DNA from: Begonia masoniana | Lineage: Eukaryota > Streptophyta > Magnoliopsida > Cucurbitales > Begoniaceae | DNA length: 64,000 bases | NCBI GenBank assembly: GCA_022432975.1 | Contig: CM039502.1 | Location: 26,830,996-26,894,995, forward strand | Direction of reading: 5' to 3' | In this document: piece by piece, positions 62,870 to 64,000 of the stretch | How the letters are laid out: every line of letters begins with the position of its first letter | How positions within the stretch are numbered: the first letter of the stretch is position 1 | Made by a program: the position numbers and the translations under genes | The notes under the pieces: generated by a model | Databases searched by the model: none | What the model was told of the DNA's origin: nothing | Seen by the model: the letters and a program-made list of their open reading frames with translations, nothing else

Positions 62870-63788
62870 CTTCTTATGTTTTTGAACTTATTTGGGCAAA
62901 CGTTTTCCTTCTTGTTAAACTTTATTATATGCATGCATGTTAGGCATTTATGACTAAATGCATGGTCGGTTAGAGGTGGCTTGGTTAAAGGTTTAGCGCA
63001 CTTGAAGACTTGAAGACCCAAATAGTGGCCCAAGGTGAAGCCCACTTTATGATCATTGTCTTCCCTTCCACTTTGGGACAAAACATGGATCCATGACTTG
63101 GCTCGTGGCTAATCATTGATCATCGAATTTCAGAGCTCATCTCAGCCACACGTTTCTTCTCATCTCGGCCGCACACTTCATCATCCATTTGGCCGATCCA
63201 ATGGCCCTCATGAACCCTAAACCCTAGCCAACCACCCTTAGGTCTATATAAGCGTGGTATTGGTGTTTGTAAACATTTTTGGCTGGTTTTTAAGAAGCAT
63301 ACACAATTTTCTCTAAAGGAGAAGAACACTTGGAGCAAGAGAAGCTACCAAGGTAAGTTCGGTTGTCTTCAACTGAGGAGTTGCACCTCCACTTCCTTCA
63401 AGCACGGTTGCTTGCAAAGATTTTACTTAACCATCTTCCTCTCCACTCTTTTGAGAGTTGGAAAAGAGCAGGAAGTGGTTAAATCGGTTCCTCCAAGTTG
63501 AGTTTCCTTCTTCAGAAGAAACTTTAGCCGAAAGCATCAAAACCTTGCTTATCAGACAACTTGAGGATTATTGCATAGTTTCTTCTTCTTAACGAATGTG
63601 GACCATGCCTCCCAATATCACACACTACAGTCACAATACTAATCTCATATAAATTTTTAGTTCATTCTAAGCACATTTAATTGGTCATTTCATCCTTTCA
63701 TTCTCGGTTTTATCAGTTTGTTCCAACCAAGGGAACTAACGATCTATTTTAGGTCCTTAAGCTTATTTTGCGGGTGAGAATTCTAACA
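62845..63788 (+). mobile_element. LTR of the inserted element, about 0.94 kb
   Basis: Starts TGTAAC (62845 or 62864) and ends TTCTAACA at 63788, where the host gag resumes. TATATAAG at 63245 suggests the promoter. A CCAAG|GTAAGTTC donor at 63353 and TTTTAG|GTCC acceptor ending at 63752, with CTAAC 19 nt before it, resemble a 400-nt intron. No TSD is visible because the left part is truncated. Confidence 0.6.
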
Positions 63789-64000
63789 ATAAGGCCTTCT
63801 TGTGCATGGAAGACTTCACCTTGAGCATCATCCTCTTATATAGCATTATCCTTGAATTTATCCTCACTTTCCACTTCATTGGAGTCATCTTTAACAATCG
63901 TGACTCGCCTATTTGGGCATTGAGAAGCAATGTGCCCAAGGCCGAGGCATTTGAAGCACTTGAACTCTTACGTTCTTGGCTTTTGCAAATCCCCAAGTGC
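63789..64000 (-). pseudogene. CRM/Galadriel-like gag, zinc knuckle
   Basis: The minus strand reads EFKCFKCLGLGHIASQCPNR, a CX2CX4HX4C knuckle, then an acidic linker (DDSNEVESEDK) and EGLIVR. A TAA lies just before the knuckle and a TAG in the linker. This is the gag part of the element at 59291-62585. The remainder lies beyond the window. Confidence 0.88.

Overview
The window is repeat-dense plant nuclear DNA, probably pericentromeric or otherwise heterochromatic. I recognise no host protein-coding gene, rRNA gene or functional tRNA gene. The flowering-plant assignment rests on Ty3/gypsy chromovirus polyproteins with Tekay/Del-type LTRs of 2-3.6 kb, initiator-Met-tRNA primer sites, a CRM/Galadriel-like element and a Mutator-type foldback MITE. 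I cannot name the species.

Layout. 1-4949: a decayed gypsy pol fragment (L) split by a 3.4 kb solo LTR (K, TSD GCCGT) and by a 300-bp inverted-repeat element with tRNA-like A and B boxes (TSD GACGA). 4950-9333: mosaic minus-strand LTR pieces (F, A1, J). 9334-13116: decayed pol (M) and LTR-like sequence. 13117-31581: an element with gag but no recognisable pol (A'), whose protease active-site codon is split by complete element B (17102-27755, minus strand, TSD GATAG). 31582-36255: AT-rich DNA with an 829-bp foldback MITE and a pure 1.46 kb (AAT)n tract. 36256-46960: decayed minus-strand pol split by complete element C (37745-46781, plus strand, TSD GGTAG). 47700-57894: solo LTRs G (TSD ATGAG), D (GAGGT) and I (AAATC), with I inside LTR H. 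57895-64000: the tail of H's element, then a decayed CRM/Galadriel-like element (minus strand) with another element's 3' end and LTR inserted in its gag-protease region.

How the parts work together. B and C each keep one reading frame for gag-protease-RT-RNase H-integrase-chromodomain of about 1,470-1,500 codons, broken almost only by point nonsense mutations. Decay here therefore looks like base substitution plus LTR-LTR recombination (four clean solo LTRs against two complete elements).

Most unusual signal. Nine LTR families in the window (K, J, A, B, E, C, D, H, I), in both orientations, carry the same intron-like cassette: an AG|GTAAGT donor, a GCCTACAYC motif about 40-50 nt later, a family-specific minisatellite, a CTNAGCNTTAG branch-point-like box and a GTAG|GT acceptor. 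It is followed at once by a 13-18 codon acidic reading frame ending in a stop. In some families the preceding short exon is open too. I know of no description of a spliced acidic peptide or exon in Tekay LTRs. A purine-rich splicing-enhancer explanation must be tested against it. A second 60-65 nt intron-like interval lies between primer site and gag in A', B and C.
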